Assembly: GCF_009299835.1 (NCBI RefSeq)
Contig: NZ_VKCZ01000008.1
Location: 124,001 to 188,000, forward strand
Source of the DNA: Microlunatus speluncae
Lineage (GTDB): Bacteria; Actinomycetota; Actinomycetes; Propionibacteriales; Propionibacteriaceae
Length of the DNA stretch: 64,000 nt
Reading direction: 5' to 3'
Positions 1-8,661 of this stretch are shown here, piece by piece; position 1 is the stretch's first letter, and each line of letters starts with the position of its first letter. Made by a program: the position numbers and the translations under genes. The notes beneath the pieces were generated by a model. The model had not been told where the DNA came from, made no database searches, and saw only the letters and a list, made by a program, of their open reading frames with translations.

Positions 1-25
1 CCGCCTTCAGCTCCCGAAGTCCCAT
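1..25 (-). CDS. Start of a gene cut by the window edge, possibly a TetR-type regulator
   Basis: Only eight codons are visible, reading MGLRELKA from an ATG at 23-25 on the minus strand. Many TetR-family repressors begin with a very similar MGLRE..K sequence, so a divergent regulator of the sugar-oxidation genes is plausible. Nothing else of the protein can be seen, so both the gene and its family are tentative. Confidence 0.3.
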
Positions 26-44
26 GGCGAAATCCTAACGTCGG

Positions 45-109
45 GCCCGATCGGGCTTGAAGCCTGACCGGGTACGACTTCATAATGGGCATCATTCCCG
101 AAATTTCGG
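45..109 (+). promoter_or_regulatory. Promoter with two palindromes upstream of the isomerase/oxidase genes
   Basis: A -35-like TTGAAG (57-62) and a -10-like CATAAT (81-86) are 18 nt apart. A perfect 12-bp palindrome GCCCGATCGGGC (45-56) abuts the -35 and another, CCGAAATTTCGG (98-109), lies just after the -10. Either could be the operator of the divergent regulator that seems to start at 25. The boxes and symmetry are directly visible; regulator binding is inference. Confidence 0.45.
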
Positions 110-139
110 ATCGCCGTCGATCACCGCGAGGGAGCACCC

Positions 140-1087
140 ATGTCGACCCTGTCCGTGTCCAGCTACAGCCTCCGCGAGCACCTGGGACCGCTGTCCTTCG
201 ACTTCACCGACGGCGACGGCAACGAGGTGCACCTCGACCTGCCGAACGCCAAGGAGCTGGACCTGTCGGACTTCCCGGCGCGGGCTCGGAGCGAGTTCGG
301 GGTGCAGGCGATCGAGACGGTCGCGTTCCAGTTCACCGGGCCCGACGACCCCGAACTGGACCGTTTTGCCGCCGCCCTGACCACCTCCGGCGTACGGCTG
401 ATCAACGCCGCGATCGACCAGGGCGATCTCGCCGTCGAGCCGTCGCGGCGGGCCGATCAGCTGGCCCTGATCACCCCATGGATCGACCGGTTCGCCGCGA
501 TGGGTTCGGCGTTCGTCCGGGTCAATCCCGGCTCCCCGTTCGGCCCGCATGCTGCCGGTGGGCCGTCCGCGCACCTGGTCGAGGCGTTGATCGAGCTCGG
601 CGGCTACGCCCGGGATCGGGGCACCCGGCTGCTGGTGGAGAACCACGGCGGCCCGAGCAGCGACCCGGCCTGGCTGATCGCGCTGCTCGACGCCGTCGGC
701 CGCGAGCAGCTCGGGCTGTTGCTCGACCTGGGCAACTTCGAGGTGCTCACCCAGCCGGTCATGGCGGCCCTGTTCGGCGGCGGCGAGGTCGACCTGCCGA
801 CGCTGCTGGACGGTCTCGACCTGACCTCGCTGTACGACGACCTCGAGGCCCTGGCCGGCCGGGCCGAGCTGGCCCACGTCAAGGTGCACGACGTCGCCGC
901 GGACGGGACGCTCCGCGCTGTTGATCTTGACCGATCCCTCGGCATCCTCGCCGCCCACGACTACCGCGGCCCGCTGACGATCGAGTACGAGGGCAACGGC
1001 GGCGACCCGTGGTGGAAGACCGGCCAGGTGGTCGACGCCGTCCGGGCCTTCGCCGCGCGGCCGGCGCCGGCGGCGGAAGGAGCATGA
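140..1087 (+). CDS. Sugar phosphate isomerase/epimerase-like TIM-barrel protein
   Basis: The 315-residue product resembles the xylose-isomerase-like / AP endonuclease 2 TIM-barrel superfamily, whose members isomerise or epimerise sugars or cleave C-glycosides using a divalent metal. Family-like segments are LLVENHGG near residue 172, LLLDLGNFE near 200 and AHVKVHD near 250, which supply the expected Glu, Asp and His metal ligands. The C-terminal IEYEGNGGDPW gives another Glu. The ATG at 140 has a good GAGGGAG ribosome site. Its stop overlaps the start of the flavoprotein gene (ATGA), so the two are translationally coupled and probably act in one sugar pathway. The exact substrate cannot be read from the sequence. 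Confidence 0.8.
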   Translation: MSTLSVSSYSLREHLGPLSFDFTDGDGNEVHLDLPNAKELDLSDFPARARSEFGVQAIETVAFQFTGPDDPELDRFAAALTTSGVRLINAAIDQGDLAVEPSRRADQLALITPWIDRFAAMGSAFVRVNPGSPFGPHAAGGPSAHLVEALIELGGYARDRGTRLLVENHGGPSSDPAWLIALLDAVGREQLGLLLDLGNFEVLTQPVMAALFGGGEVDLPTLLDGLDLTSLYDDLEALAGRAELAHVKVHDVAADGTLRAVDLDRSLGILAAHDYRGPLTIEYEGNGGDPWWKTGQVVDAVRAFAARPAPAAEGA

Positions 1088-2607
1088 TCATGTCCGACTC
1101 GTACGACGTCGTGATCATCGGCTCCGGTCCGGCCGGGGCGACCTACGCCCGCACCATCGGTGATGCCGTGCCCGGCGCCCGGATCCTGATGGTGGAGGTC
1201 GGTCCGGCGATCCCCGGCGGCCGCGGCGAGCACACCCAGAACCTGACCGAGCCGGAACGGATCGCGGCCCAGTTGCTGACCCAGGGGCCCGAGGCCGGGA
1301 TCGAGCGGGCGAAGGCGCTGGCCGGCATCGCCGACGGCTTCGACCCGAGCCTGGAGTTCCGGCAGACCATCCTGCCCGGCCTGTTCTTCCTCGATCCGCG
1401 GCCGCAGTTGGGGCCGGGTGAGGCCGGGCTGTCCGCCGCCAGCATGTCCAGCGGGGTCGGCGGCATGGGCATCCACTGGGGCACCTCCACGCCGCGCCCG
1501 CAGCAGTCGGAACGGATCCCGTTCCTGCCGGCCGCCGAGCTGGACACCGCCCTCACGCACGCCGAGCGGCTGCTCCGGGTCAGCACCTGGGCGACGCCGG
1601 GCGCCGGGCTGGGCGAGGCGATCCGGCGCGAACTGGTGGCCGAGTTCGACGGGCCCGGGCTGGCGCCGATCGGCTTCATGCCGCTCGCCATCCAGTGGCA
1701 GGACGGGCGGCCGCACTTCTCCGGCACCGGCACGATCCTCGGCGACCTGGAGCGGACCGCGCCCGGCTTCGAGTTGCGCGCGGAGACCTTGGCCCAGCGG
1801 GTGATCGTCGACGGCGGCCGGGCCACCGGGGTGGTGCTGCAGGACCGGCGCACCGAAGAGGTCACCGAGGTGCGGGCCGCGCACGTCGTGGTCTGCGCCG
1901 ACGGGCTGCGGACTCCGCAGGTCCTGTTCGCCTCGGGCGTCCGGCCGACCGCGCTCGGCCACTATCTCAACGAACACTTCCAGGTCGGCGCGTTCGGATT
2001 CCTCAACGACGCCTTCGATCCGGCCCGGTTCGAGCCGACCCCGGGCCGGATCGGCTACGTGCACGTGCCGTTCTCCGACGAGCGGCCGATGCAGGGCGGC
2101 GTGATCCCGCTGGCCGGTTCGCCGTACCGGCTCGGCCTCGAGCTGGACGACGCGGCGGCGTCCCGGCTGGTGGCGATCCCCTGGTACGGCGCCAAGGAGA
2201 TCCAGTTCTCCGACCGGGTGGAGTTCAGCGAGAGCGAGACCGACTCGTACGGCATGCCGAAGATGATCATCCGCTACTCGCACACCGAGCGGGACCGGGA
2301 GACGATCGAGCAGTTGAAGCAGAACGCCGCCCGCAGCGCGGCCCGGATCGGCGTGCTCGGCGAGCCGCCGGAGCTCGCCGCCGGCGGGTCGTCGCTGCAC
2401 TACCAGGGCACGGTCCGGATGGGCGCGGTCAACGACGGCACCTCGGTCTGTGATCAGTATCTGCGGGTCTGGGACGTGCCCAACCTCTACGTCGGCGGCA
2501 ACGGGGTGATCCCGACCGCGACGGCCGCCAATCCGACCCTCACCACCGTGGCCCTGGCCTGGCGCGCCGCCCGAACCCTCGCAGCGGAACTACGTCACGT
2601 GACGTAG
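1084..2607 (+). CDS. GMC-family flavoprotein, pyranose-oxidase-like (glycoside 3-oxidase candidate)
   Basis: An FAD-dependent GMC oxidoreductase of 507 residues. The N-terminal GSGPAGA (13-19) is the dinucleotide-binding loop. The segment VGGMGIHWGTSTPR around His131 aligns with the fungal pyranose 2-oxidase segment whose His carries covalent FAD. His439 (SSLHYQGT) and Asn483 (AANPTLT) match the catalytic His/Asn pair. Bacterial relatives oxidise free sugars or the sugar of C- and O-glycosides at C2 or C3. The coupled isomerase-like gene upstream fits an oxidise-then-rearrange or deglycosylate scheme; that link is inference. ATG 1084 is chosen for the ATGA overlap; ATG 1090 is possible. Confidence 0.82.
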   Translation: MIMSDSYDVVIIGSGPAGATYARTIGDAVPGARILMVEVGPAIPGGRGEHTQNLTEPERIAAQLLTQGPEAGIERAKALAGIADGFDPSLEFRQTILPGLFFLDPRPQLGPGEAGLSAASMSSGVGGMGIHWGTSTPRPQQSERIPFLPAAELDTALTHAERLLRVSTWATPGAGLGEAIRRELVAEFDGPGLAPIGFMPLAIQWQDGRPHFSGTGTILGDLERTAPGFELRAETLAQRVIVDGGRATGVVLQDRRTEEVTEVRAAHVVVCADGLRTPQVLFASGVRPTALGHYLNEHFQVGAFGFLNDAFDPARFEPTPGRIGYVHVPFSDERPMQGGVIPLAGSPYRLGLELDDAAASRLVAIPWYGAKEIQFSDRVEFSESETDSYGMPKMIIRYSHTERDRETIEQLKQNAARSAARIGVLGEPPELAAGGSSLHYQGTVRMGAVNDGTSVCDQYLRVWDVPNLYVGGNGVIPTATAANPTLTTVALAWRAARTLAAELRHVT

Positions 2608-2693
2608 CCGAGATCCGTCGTCGCGCGGATGTGCCGGGCCCGGGCGCCCGGCAAGGATGTCGGTGTTCGAAGATCACGAAAGGACACCGACCC

Positions 2694-4022
2694 ATGACCG
2701 CCTCCCGCACCATGATCATCTCCCGCCGCGGCATGCTCGCCTCGGCCGCCGGGATCGCCGCGGCGGCCACCGCCGGGACCACCCTCGCCCGGGCCGACGA
2801 ACGCACCGTCGAGCAGTGGATCGCCACGAAGTCCGACGCCCTGAAGACCGTACGACCGACCGCGCCGCTGGACGACCTGCGGGTGCTGCAGCGATCCCTG
2901 GCCGGCGCGACCCTGGTCGGGCTCGGCGAGCCGGGCCACAACCTCGCCGAGGTCACCACCCTCAAGCACCGGGTGCTGCGCCTGCTGGTCGAGCGGCTCG
3001 GCTTCCGCACCCTGATCTGGGAGGAGGACTGGTCGATCGGCCTGCTGGTCGACGAGTACGTCCGGACCGGCGTCGGTGATCTTGCCGCGCTGATCGCCGA
3101 GTTCAGCCCGGCCTGGCGCAACCAGGAGGTGATCGACACGATCACCTGGGTCCGCCACTACAACGCCCGGCACCGCCATGATCAGGTGCACTTCGTCGGC
3201 GCCGAACACTACGCCACCCGCGCCTTCGTCTACGAGCGGCTGTCGCGTTACGTCGCCGAGGTCGCCCCCGACCAGCACCCCGAGGTCGAGACCTTGATCA
3301 CCGCCCTGCTGCCGAATCCGACCATGACCATCGGTGACTACGCCAAGTGGTATTTCCGTCCGGAGACCAACAAGGAGCCGTACCTCCGGAACTCCGCGCG
3401 GCTGCGCGCGATCGTCGACGGGATCCGCCGCCCGCCTGGTGATCGTCGGCATTCCGTCGCCCGGCAGATGGCCCGGCAGATCGAGGCGTTCTACCTCCAC
3501 TACAGCAAGCCGTGGCCGGAGATCCCCTCCTATCGCGACCTCGGCTCGGCCCGCACGATCCGGTGGTGGCAGGAACACTCCCGGTCGCGGTCGGTCTACT
3601 GGGCGGCCACGGCGCACACCTCTCGGGCCGCCGAAGTCCGCTACTCCGCCCCGGAGGGCCCGATGGCCTTCACGCCGGCCGGCTCGCACCTGGCCGAATG
3701 GTTCGGCGACCGCTACCGCGTGGTCGCCCTCGCCTTCGACCACGGCACCTACCGGACCGAGCAGGGAGCGCTGATCGAGCTGCCCAGGCCGTTGCCGCAG
3801 TGGTACGAATCCACGTTCGCCGGTCTTGATCATGACCAATCGGCACTCGATCTCCGGCAGCGCGCGCCGGGCGCGGTCCGGGACTGGCTCGCTGCCCCGT
3901 TCCAGGCCCGCGGCTTCCCGGACCTGGGCGCAGATTCGACCGCCACCGGCGGCACCCTGGCCGACTGGTTCGACGTAATCATCCGTCGCCGCGAGGTGAC
4001 GCCGGCCGATCCCTATCCGTGA
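2694..4022 (+). CDS. Exported erythromycin-esterase-family protein
   Basis: The 442-residue product begins with an Arg-Arg signal (SRRGMLASAAG, residues 10-20) followed by an Ala-rich hydrophobic stretch ending near ALARA, suggesting Tat-type export. The mature part has the family signature LGEPGHN (Glu79, His82), LKHRVLRLLVE and IWEEDW (Glu110-Glu111). Characterised members hydrolyse the macrolide lactone, but many relatives have unknown esterase roles, so resistance should not be assumed. The ATG at 2694 follows an AAAGGA-type ribosome site; an upstream ATG at 2631 lacks one and would bury the signal peptide. It lies 86 bp after the flavoprotein gene and may be co-transcribed. Confidence 0.72.
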   Translation: MTASRTMIISRRGMLASAAGIAAAATAGTTLARADERTVEQWIATKSDALKTVRPTAPLDDLRVLQRSLAGATLVGLGEPGHNLAEVTTLKHRVLRLLVERLGFRTLIWEEDWSIGLLVDEYVRTGVGDLAALIAEFSPAWRNQEVIDTITWVRHYNARHRHDQVHFVGAEHYATRAFVYERLSRYVAEVAPDQHPEVETLITALLPNPTMTIGDYAKWYFRPETNKEPYLRNSARLRAIVDGIRRPPGDRRHSVARQMARQIEAFYLHYSKPWPEIPSYRDLGSARTIRWWQEHSRSRSVYWAATAHTSRAAEVRYSAPEGPMAFTPAGSHLAEWFGDRYRVVALAFDHGTYRTEQGALIELPRPLPQWYESTFAGLDHDQSALDLRQRAPGAVRDWLAAPFQARGFPDLGADSTATGGTLADWFDVIIRRREVTPADPYP

Positions 4023-4031
4023 CGCAGTTGA

Positions 4032-4892
4032 TCACCGCGGCCCGGGGTTGAGGCCCCGGGCCGGTTGGCAGTGCGGGCAGCGGAAGGAGGAGCGGTTCAT
4101 GAACGGCTCGCGGCGGATCGGCCGGCCGCAGCGCAGGCAGGGCAGGCCTTCCCGGCCGTAGACGGCGAGGGCACGCTCGAAGTAGCCGCTGCTGCCGTTC
4201 ACGTTGACGTACAGGGAATCGAAGGAGGTGCCGCCCTCCCCCAGCGCCGCCTGCATCACCGCGGTCGCCTCGGTGATCAATCCGGCGGCGGCCTTGCGGG
4301 TCAGCCGATCGGACGGCTTGGCGTAGTGCAGCTTGGCCCGCCAGAGCGCCTCGTCGGCGTAGATGTTTCCGATGCCGGAGATCAGTTGTTGATCAAGGAG
4401 CGCACGCTTGACCCCGGTCCGTTTCCGCCGCAGCCGGGCCACGGTCTGATCATGATCGAATTCGGGATCGAACGGATCCCGGGCGATGTGGGCGATCTCG
4501 GCAGGCAGTTCGGCGCCGCCGGGTGACAGGCTGAGGCCGCCGAACATCCGCTGGTCGACGAACCGCAACTCCGGTTCGCCGTCGGTGAAGACGAACCGGA
4601 TCCGCGTGTTCGGCGGATCGACCAGAGTGCTCTCGTCAGAGCGGAACTGTCCGCTCATCCCGAGGTGGGCGAGCAGGGCGTCGCCGTCGTCGAACGGCAG
4701 CCACAGGTACTTGCCGCGACGCCGCGGCTCGATGAAGGTCCGCCCGGTCAGCTGGGCGGCGAAGTCGGCCGGGCCGGGGAGGTGCCGGCGCACCGGGCGA
4801 TCATGCAGCACCTCGACCCGGGCGATGGTTCGGCCGGCGACCGCACCGGTCAGGCCACGGCGGACGACCTCGACCTCGGGGAGTTCGGGCAT
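4032..4892 (-). CDS. mutM: Formamidopyrimidine-DNA glycosylase
   Basis: The 286-residue product starts MPELPEVE, where Pro2 is the catalytic nucleophile and Glu3 the general acid of Fpg/MutM base-excision enzymes. The C-terminus carries the CxxC...CxxC zinc finger (CLRCGRP and CPHCQ), and [20 protein letters not shown] is the helix-two-turn-helix region. It removes 8-oxoguanine and formamidopyrimidines from DNA. The gene follows rnc on the same strand with a 15-bp gap, as in the mycobacterial fpg-rnc cluster, so co-transcription with rnc and rpmF is likely. It converges on the exported esterase gene, leaving only 9 bp between the stops. Confidence 0.97.
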   Translation of the reverse strand: MPELPEVEVVRRGLTGAVAGRTIARVEVLHDRPVRRHLPGPADFAAQLTGRTFIEPRRRGKYLWLPFDDGDALLAHLGMSGQFRSDESTLVDPPNTRIRFVFTDGEPELRFVDQRMFGGLSLSPGGAELPAEIAHIARDPFDPEFDHDQTVARLRRKRTGVKRALLDQQLISGIGNIYADEALWRAKLHYAKPSDRLTRKAAAGLITEATAVMQAALGEGGTSFDSLYVNVNGSSGYFERALAVYGREGLPCLRCGRPIRREPFMNRSSFRCPHCQPARGLNPGPR

Positions 4893-4907
4893 GCAAGGGG
4901 TTTCAGG

Positions 4908-5711
4908 TCAGTCGGCGGCGACGACTTCGTCGGCATCCACGCCGGCCGCCGGCGCCGTCGCGGTGGTGCCGTTCTCCGGCGGATCGACAGTGCCCGCCTG
5001 GGTCAGCTTCAGCCGCGCGGTGACCGCCTCGAAGGCGATGGAGGCCGCGTTCTGCTCGGCCTCCTTCTTGTTGCGACCGGCGCCCGGGCCGAACCGCTCC
5101 TCGCCCAGCACCACCCGAGCCTCGAACGACTTGGCATGGTCGGGCCCGGATTCGGTGATCTCGTAGCCGGGAACGCCGAGGCTGGACAGCGACGCGATCT
5201 CCTGCAGGCTGGTCTTCCAGTCCAGGCCGGCCCCGCGGGTCGCCGCCTCGGCCATCAGGTCGTCGAAGAGATGGTGCACGAAAACCCGCGCGGCCTCGAC
5301 GCCGTGCGCCAGATAGACCGCGCCGATCACGGCCTCCATCGTGTCGGCCAGGATGGAGGACTTGTCCCGCCCGCCGGTCGACTCCTCGCCGCGGCCGAGA
5401 TAGACGACCGCCCCGAGATCGAGCTCCCGGGCGACCTCGGCCAGCGTGGTCGCGCGGACGACCGCTGACCGCAGCTTGGCCAACTGCCCCTCGGACAGGT
5501 CGGGATGGGTCAGATAGAGGTGCTCGGTGACCACCAGGCTGAGCACGGAGTCGCCGAGGAACTCCATCCGCTCGTTCGTCGGCAACCCACCCTTCTCGTA
5601 CGCATACGAGCGGTGGGTCAGGGCAAGATCCAGCAGCTCGGGAGGCACAGGCATCTCGAGCTGCTCAAGGATCTCCCGAACTGGGCGTTGGTCGGGAGCC
5701 ACGTCCGACAC
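4908..5711 (-). CDS. rnc: Ribonuclease III
   Basis: A 267-residue double-strand-specific endoribonuclease that processes rRNA and mRNA. The RNase III signature is [11 protein letters not shown] (about residues 45-55) and a second acidic site is [12 protein letters not shown]. The C-terminal third is a double-stranded RNA-binding domain ending [19 protein letters not shown]. The open frame continues far upstream through rpmF, but that part is out-of-frame rpmF sequence. The GTG at 5709-5711, just past the rpmF stop, gives a normal family length and is preferred. It sits in the order rpmF, rnc, mutM. Confidence 0.95.
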   Translation of the reverse strand: MSDVAPDQRPVREILEQLEMPVPPELLDLALTHRSYAYEKGGLPTNERMEFLGDSVLSLVVTEHLYLTHPDLSEGQLAKLRSAVVRATTLAEVARELDLGAVVYLGRGEESTGGRDKSSILADTMEAVIGAVYLAHGVEAARVFVHHLFDDLMAEAATRGAGLDWKTSLQEIASLSSLGVPGYEITESGPDHAKSFEARVVLGEERFGPGAGRNKKEAEQNAASIAFEAVTARLKLTQAGTVDPPENGTTATAPAAGVDADEVVAAD

Positions 5712-5713
5712 GA

Positions 5714-5905
5714 TCAGGACGCGAGCACCTGACGGCGGGCGGCGCGCGGACCGTACTGCCCACAGGACGGGCAGGCCACGTGCGGCAGGTGCTTCTCGCG
5801 GCAGGCCGGGTTCGCGCAGGTCACCAGGGTCGGCAGCTTGGCCTTCCACTGGGACCGGCGGTGCCGGGTGTTGCTGCGTGACATTCTCCGCTTGGGAACG
5901 GCCAC
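5714..5905 (-). CDS. rpmF: Large-subunit ribosomal protein L32
   Basis: The 63-residue product [17 protein letters not shown]... is a typical bacterial L32 with a basic N-terminus. It has four Cys in zinc-ribbon spacing (CANPAC, then CPSCG), so this is the zinc-binding form. The downstream rnc start lies next to its stop and the DUF177 gene is 47 bp upstream, the standard DUF177-rpmF-rnc arrangement. Confidence 0.96.
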   Translation of the reverse strand: MAVPKRRMSRSNTRHRRSQWKAKLPTLVTCANPACREKHLPHVACPSCGQYGPRAARRQVLAS

Positions 5906-5952
5906 GAATCTTCTCCTCGCGTCTCGGCCCGGATCGAGATCCTCGACCAGGG

Positions 5953-6525
5953 TCAGCTGTCGGTACTACGGTCCTGCTGGTCCCCGTCGCCGGCGAGATC
6001 TGCGAGGGCCGCCCACCGCGGGTCCACCGGCGCGTCGTGCCCGTGGTCCGGGTTGTCGTTCAGGTTCGCGCCACAGGTGGCGCACAACCCCTCACAGTCG
6101 TCTCGGCACAGCGGCCGGAACGGCAGGTCCAGCACCACCTGATCCCGAAGGATCGGCTCCAGATCGACCAGGTCGTTCTGCAACCGGCTGGCCTCGTCCT
6201 CTTCCGCCTCACTGCCCGGATAGACGTACAGTTCCTGCAGGTCGACGGTCAGTTCACGACTGACGTCACCGAGGCACAGCACACATTCTCCGCGCAGCTG
6301 GACGACCGCGGTTCCGGTGACCAGCACCCCTTCGACGACCGATTCCAGACGTACGTCCAGCTCGATCTCGGATTCGGGTGGCACTCCGATCACATCCAGG
6401 CCAAGACCCGTCGGAGCGGAGGCGGTGGTCTGCACGTGCCGACTGATTCCCGGCCGGCGCCCCAACTCGTGGGTGTCCAGCACAAGATCGGAACGCGGAT
6501 CCAGCCCGTGATGCGCCGAACCCAT
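5953..6525 (-). CDS. DUF177 (YceD-family) metal-binding protein
   Basis: A 190-residue member of the DUF177/YceD family, which almost always precedes rpmF and has been linked to 23S rRNA maturation in some bacteria. The N-terminal half contains HELGRRPG, and two Cys clusters are visible: GECVLCLGD near residue 95 and [13 protein letters not shown] near residue 150, arranged like a zinc site. An acidic patch (EAEEDEASR) lies between them. The neighbourhood agrees with family membership; the biochemical role here is inferred from family context only. Confidence 0.88.
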   Translation of the reverse strand: MGSAHHGLDPRSDLVLDTHELGRRPGISRHVQTTASAPTGLGLDVIGVPPESEIELDVRLESVVEGVLVTGTAVVQLRGECVLCLGDVSRELTVDLQELYVYPGSEAEEDEASRLQNDLVDLEPILRDQVVLDLPFRPLCRDDCEGLCATCGANLNDNPDHGHDAPVDPRWAALADLAGDGDQQDRSTDS

Positions 6526-6656
6526 GCAGCTCTTCCTTCCAACTCAGACGGCCCCAGGCGGAGCTGTGACCGACGAGCCACCTTACCTGCTCGGCCCGCG
6601 AATCGGGTAATCAACCAGAGTCGTGAATAGACGTAACAATGAACTATGCTCACTAC

Positions 6657-7121
6657 ATGGTGTCCGATTCCCCGACCGAGCTGCTCAACCGGCTGCTGGC
6701 CCTGTCCATGATGCTGTCGAAAGACATGGCGGTCCAACTCGGCCAGGCCGGGTTGACGCCGGCCCGCACCCACCTGTTGATGGAGTTGCACCAGCGCGGC
6801 CCGGTGACCCAGCAGACGCTGGCCGCCGCGCTGCAGGTCAGTCCGCGCAACGTCACGTCGCTGGTCGACGGGCTGGTGGAGAGCGGTCACGCCACCCGGG
6901 AGCGCCATCCGGACGACCGCCGGGCCTTCCTGGTCACCCTCACCGAACTCGGCGCCACCGCGGCGGCGGCCATGGACCGCGACCACGCCCAGCTGGCCCG
7001 CGACCTGTTCGGCTCGCTGCCGGCCGACGATCGCGCCGCGGCCGCCCGCACCCTGGCCCACGCCGAGGAGCGGCTGAACGAACTGTTCCAAGCCCACTAC
7101 GGAAAGAGAGAACCGTCATGA
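6657..7121 (+). CDS. MarR-family transcriptional regulator
   Basis: The 154-residue product has the MarR winged helix-turn-helix: GPVTQQTLAAALQVSPRNVTSLVDGLVE followed by the wing ERHPDDRRAFLVTLT. Such dimers usually repress neighbouring genes and respond to small ligands. No ribosome site precedes ATG 6657, but TATGCT (6645-6650) lies 6 nt before it, which suggests a leaderless mRNA. ATG 6639 in the same frame is the alternative start. The stop overlaps the next start (ATGA), so it forms a two-gene operon with the SnoaL-like gene. The pair is an insertion between the conserved DUF177 and sepIVA-like genes. Confidence 0.85.
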   Translation: MVSDSPTELLNRLLALSMMLSKDMAVQLGQAGLTPARTHLLMELHQRGPVTQQTLAAALQVSPRNVTSLVDGLVESGHATRERHPDDRRAFLVTLTELGATAAAAMDRDHAQLARDLFGSLPADDRAAAARTLAHAEERLNELFQAHYGKREPS

Positions 7122-7534
7122 CCACGACGACCGACCACCCCGTCACCCTGCTGCGCGAATCCTTCGCCGACCTGAACGCGCGCAACATCGACCGGCTGCT
7201 GTCCAAGATGGCCGACGACTTCGTGATCAATCTCGCCGGGGCGCCCGGCCCGCGCTACGGCAAGGAAGCGTGGCGGGAGAACATCGACATCGTGTTCGGC
7301 GCCTTTCCTGATCTCCGCGCCGAGATCATGGACTGCTTCGGTGACGGCGACCGGGTCGCCGTCCGGTTGATCTTCCACGGCACCCACACCGGCGAGTTCC
7401 TCGGCATCCCGGCCACCGGCCGTACGGTCAGCTACGACAGCACCGAGCTGTATCGGGTCGTCGACGGCGTGATCATGGAGGAATGGATCTGCACCGACCT
7501 CGCCGGCCTGATGCGTCAGCTCACGTCGGAGTGA
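7118..7534 (+). CDS. SnoaL-like / NTF2-fold protein
   Basis: The 138-residue product fits the SnoaL-like ester cyclase family: an N-terminal helix with LNARNIDRLLSKMADDFVI, then GAFPDLRAEI, VAVRLIFHGTHTGEFLGIPATGR and a terminal ELYRVVDGVIMEEW. Such cone-shaped proteins include polyketide cyclases and many uncharacterised enzymes. ATG 7118 has GGAAAGAGAG upstream and overlaps the MarR stop, so it is probably under that regulator's control. Its 3' end overlaps the convergent hypothetical gene by 14 bp. The substrate is unknown. Confidence 0.8.
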   Translation: MTTTTDHPVTLLRESFADLNARNIDRLLSKMADDFVINLAGAPGPRYGKEAWRENIDIVFGAFPDLRAEIMDCFGDGDRVAVRLIFHGTHTGEFLGIPATGRTVSYDSTELYRVVDGVIMEEWICTDLAGLMRQLTSE

Positions 7535-8021
7535 CGGGCCGGGGCTCGCTCTGGCCGGTCGCCAACAGCTCGATCTGTCCGCGTTCGTACGTCACCGGGA
7601 TGGCGAAATCCTTCCCCGGTGGTGAGACCTCCGCCGGCCGGCCGGCCAGGCTCCACACGTAGCCGACCGTCACGGCGATCACATCGCCTCGACTGCTGGT
7701 GACCTGAACGCCGTCCTGGGTGCGGAAGATCTCATCGGCTGCGGCGAACAGGTCGTCGCGGGAGAAGCGGCGCGGGATGATCTTGATCTCAATGCCCGTC
7801 TCCGCGGTGATCGCGGCGAACGCCGCCTCGGTGCCCGGATCGAGAACGCCGCCGACCCAGGCGACCTCGACGACCATCTCGATGACGTCGATCGCGATCT
7901 CCACCAGCCGGGCTTTCGCGTGCTCGCTGGACTCGACGTAGGCGTCGATCGCGTCAGCGGTCGGATGGAGAAGCAGCTGGGCAGCCTCATGCTGGCTCAG
8001 GTGACTGCCCGGCTCAGTCAT
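7521..8021 (-). CDS. Hypothetical protein downstream of the sepIVA-like gene
   Basis: I do not recognise a family for this 166-residue protein. It is soluble and acidic in its N-terminal half, with predicted helical stretches (ARLVEIAIDVIEMVVEVAW) followed by a mixed region containing RFSRDDLFAAADEIFR and an immunoglobulin-free C-terminus. It starts 13 bp after the sepIVA-like stop on the same strand and is probably co-transcribed with it. ATG 8019-8021 is chosen because the longer frame overlaps the upstream gene. The 14-bp overlap with the convergent SnoaL-like gene shows tight packing. Confidence 0.65.
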   Translation of the reverse strand: MTEPGSHLSQHEAAQLLLHPTADAIDAYVESSEHAKARLVEIAIDVIEMVVEVAWVGGVLDPGTEAAFAAITAETGIEIKIIPRRFSRDDLFAAADEIFRTQDGVQVTSSRGDVIAVTVGYVWSLAGRPAEVSPPGKDFAIPVTYERGQIELLATGQSEPRPVTPT

Positions 8022-8034
8022 CCCGTCAGGGAAG

Positions 8035-8553
8035 TCAGCCCGCGGACTGGATCCGCGGCATCTGGGTGGTGGCCTGGTGCTGCTCGGCATCCAGGTCACT
8101 GCGCTCGGCCAGCCGCAGGCGCGCGGTCTTCACCTGGCTGGTGGTCTTGTGCAGGACGGACTCGAAGGTGGCCATCCGGGAATCGATGAACTGGTCGGTC
8201 TCCCGGCGCAGCGCGTCGGCCTCGTTCTCGGCATCGGACCGGATCCGGTCGGCGGTCTCTTCGGCGACCCGCACGATCTCGCTGTGCTGAGCCAGCTCGA
8301 GCGCCTTCTCCCGTGCCTCGCGGATCATCCGGGCGGCTTCGGCCTCGCCCTGGGCGACCTTCGCGTTGGAGGCGTCGATGACGTGCTGGGCCTCTTCGAT
8401 CTCGTCCGGCAGGTGGTCGATCACGTCGTCGATGGCGCCGAGCACCTCGCCCCGGTTGATCACGCAGGAAGCCGACATCGGCATCGCGCGCGCCTGCGCG
8501 ACCATCTCCCGGAGGAGTGTGAGTTTCTCCTCCACCGTCTCGCGGTCCGCCAT
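8035..8553 (-). CDS. sepIVA: SepIVA-like coiled-coil septation protein (DivIVA-related)
   Basis: The 172-residue protein is mostly charged coiled coil: after MADRETVEEKLTLLREMV comes a MPMSASCVINRGEVLGAIDDV segment and a long heptad-like EAEAARMIREAREKALELAQHSEIV region rich in Ala, Glu and Arg. This matches the DivIVA-domain protein that mycobacteria encode between the fpg-rnc and coaD blocks and that supports septation and envelope growth (SepIVA). Gene order supports the assignment: DUF177/rpmF/rnc on one side and coaD on the other. Membrane segments are absent. The name is transferred by family and synteny, not shown functionally. Confidence 0.75.
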   Translation of the reverse strand: MADRETVEEKLTLLREMVAQARAMPMSASCVINRGEVLGAIDDVIDHLPDEIEEAQHVIDASNAKVAQGEAEAARMIREAREKALELAQHSEIVRVAEETADRIRSDAENEADALRRETDQFIDSRMATFESVLHKTTSQVKTARLRLAERSDLDAEQHQATTQMPRIQSAG

Positions 8554-8661
8554 GATCCCCCTTGCTCGATCCCGATAAATGCTGCTCAGACGTGCAACGG
8601 GCTCAAGTCCCCCGACTCGCGCCCACAGTGATGGTACGCCGGAATCGGCCCGGTTGTGATA

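Noticed and set aside
2694-4022. Macrolide resistance by the erythromycin-esterase-like gene
   Set aside because: Only the fold and a few family residues are visible; many relatives have other functions, so resistance was not claimed.
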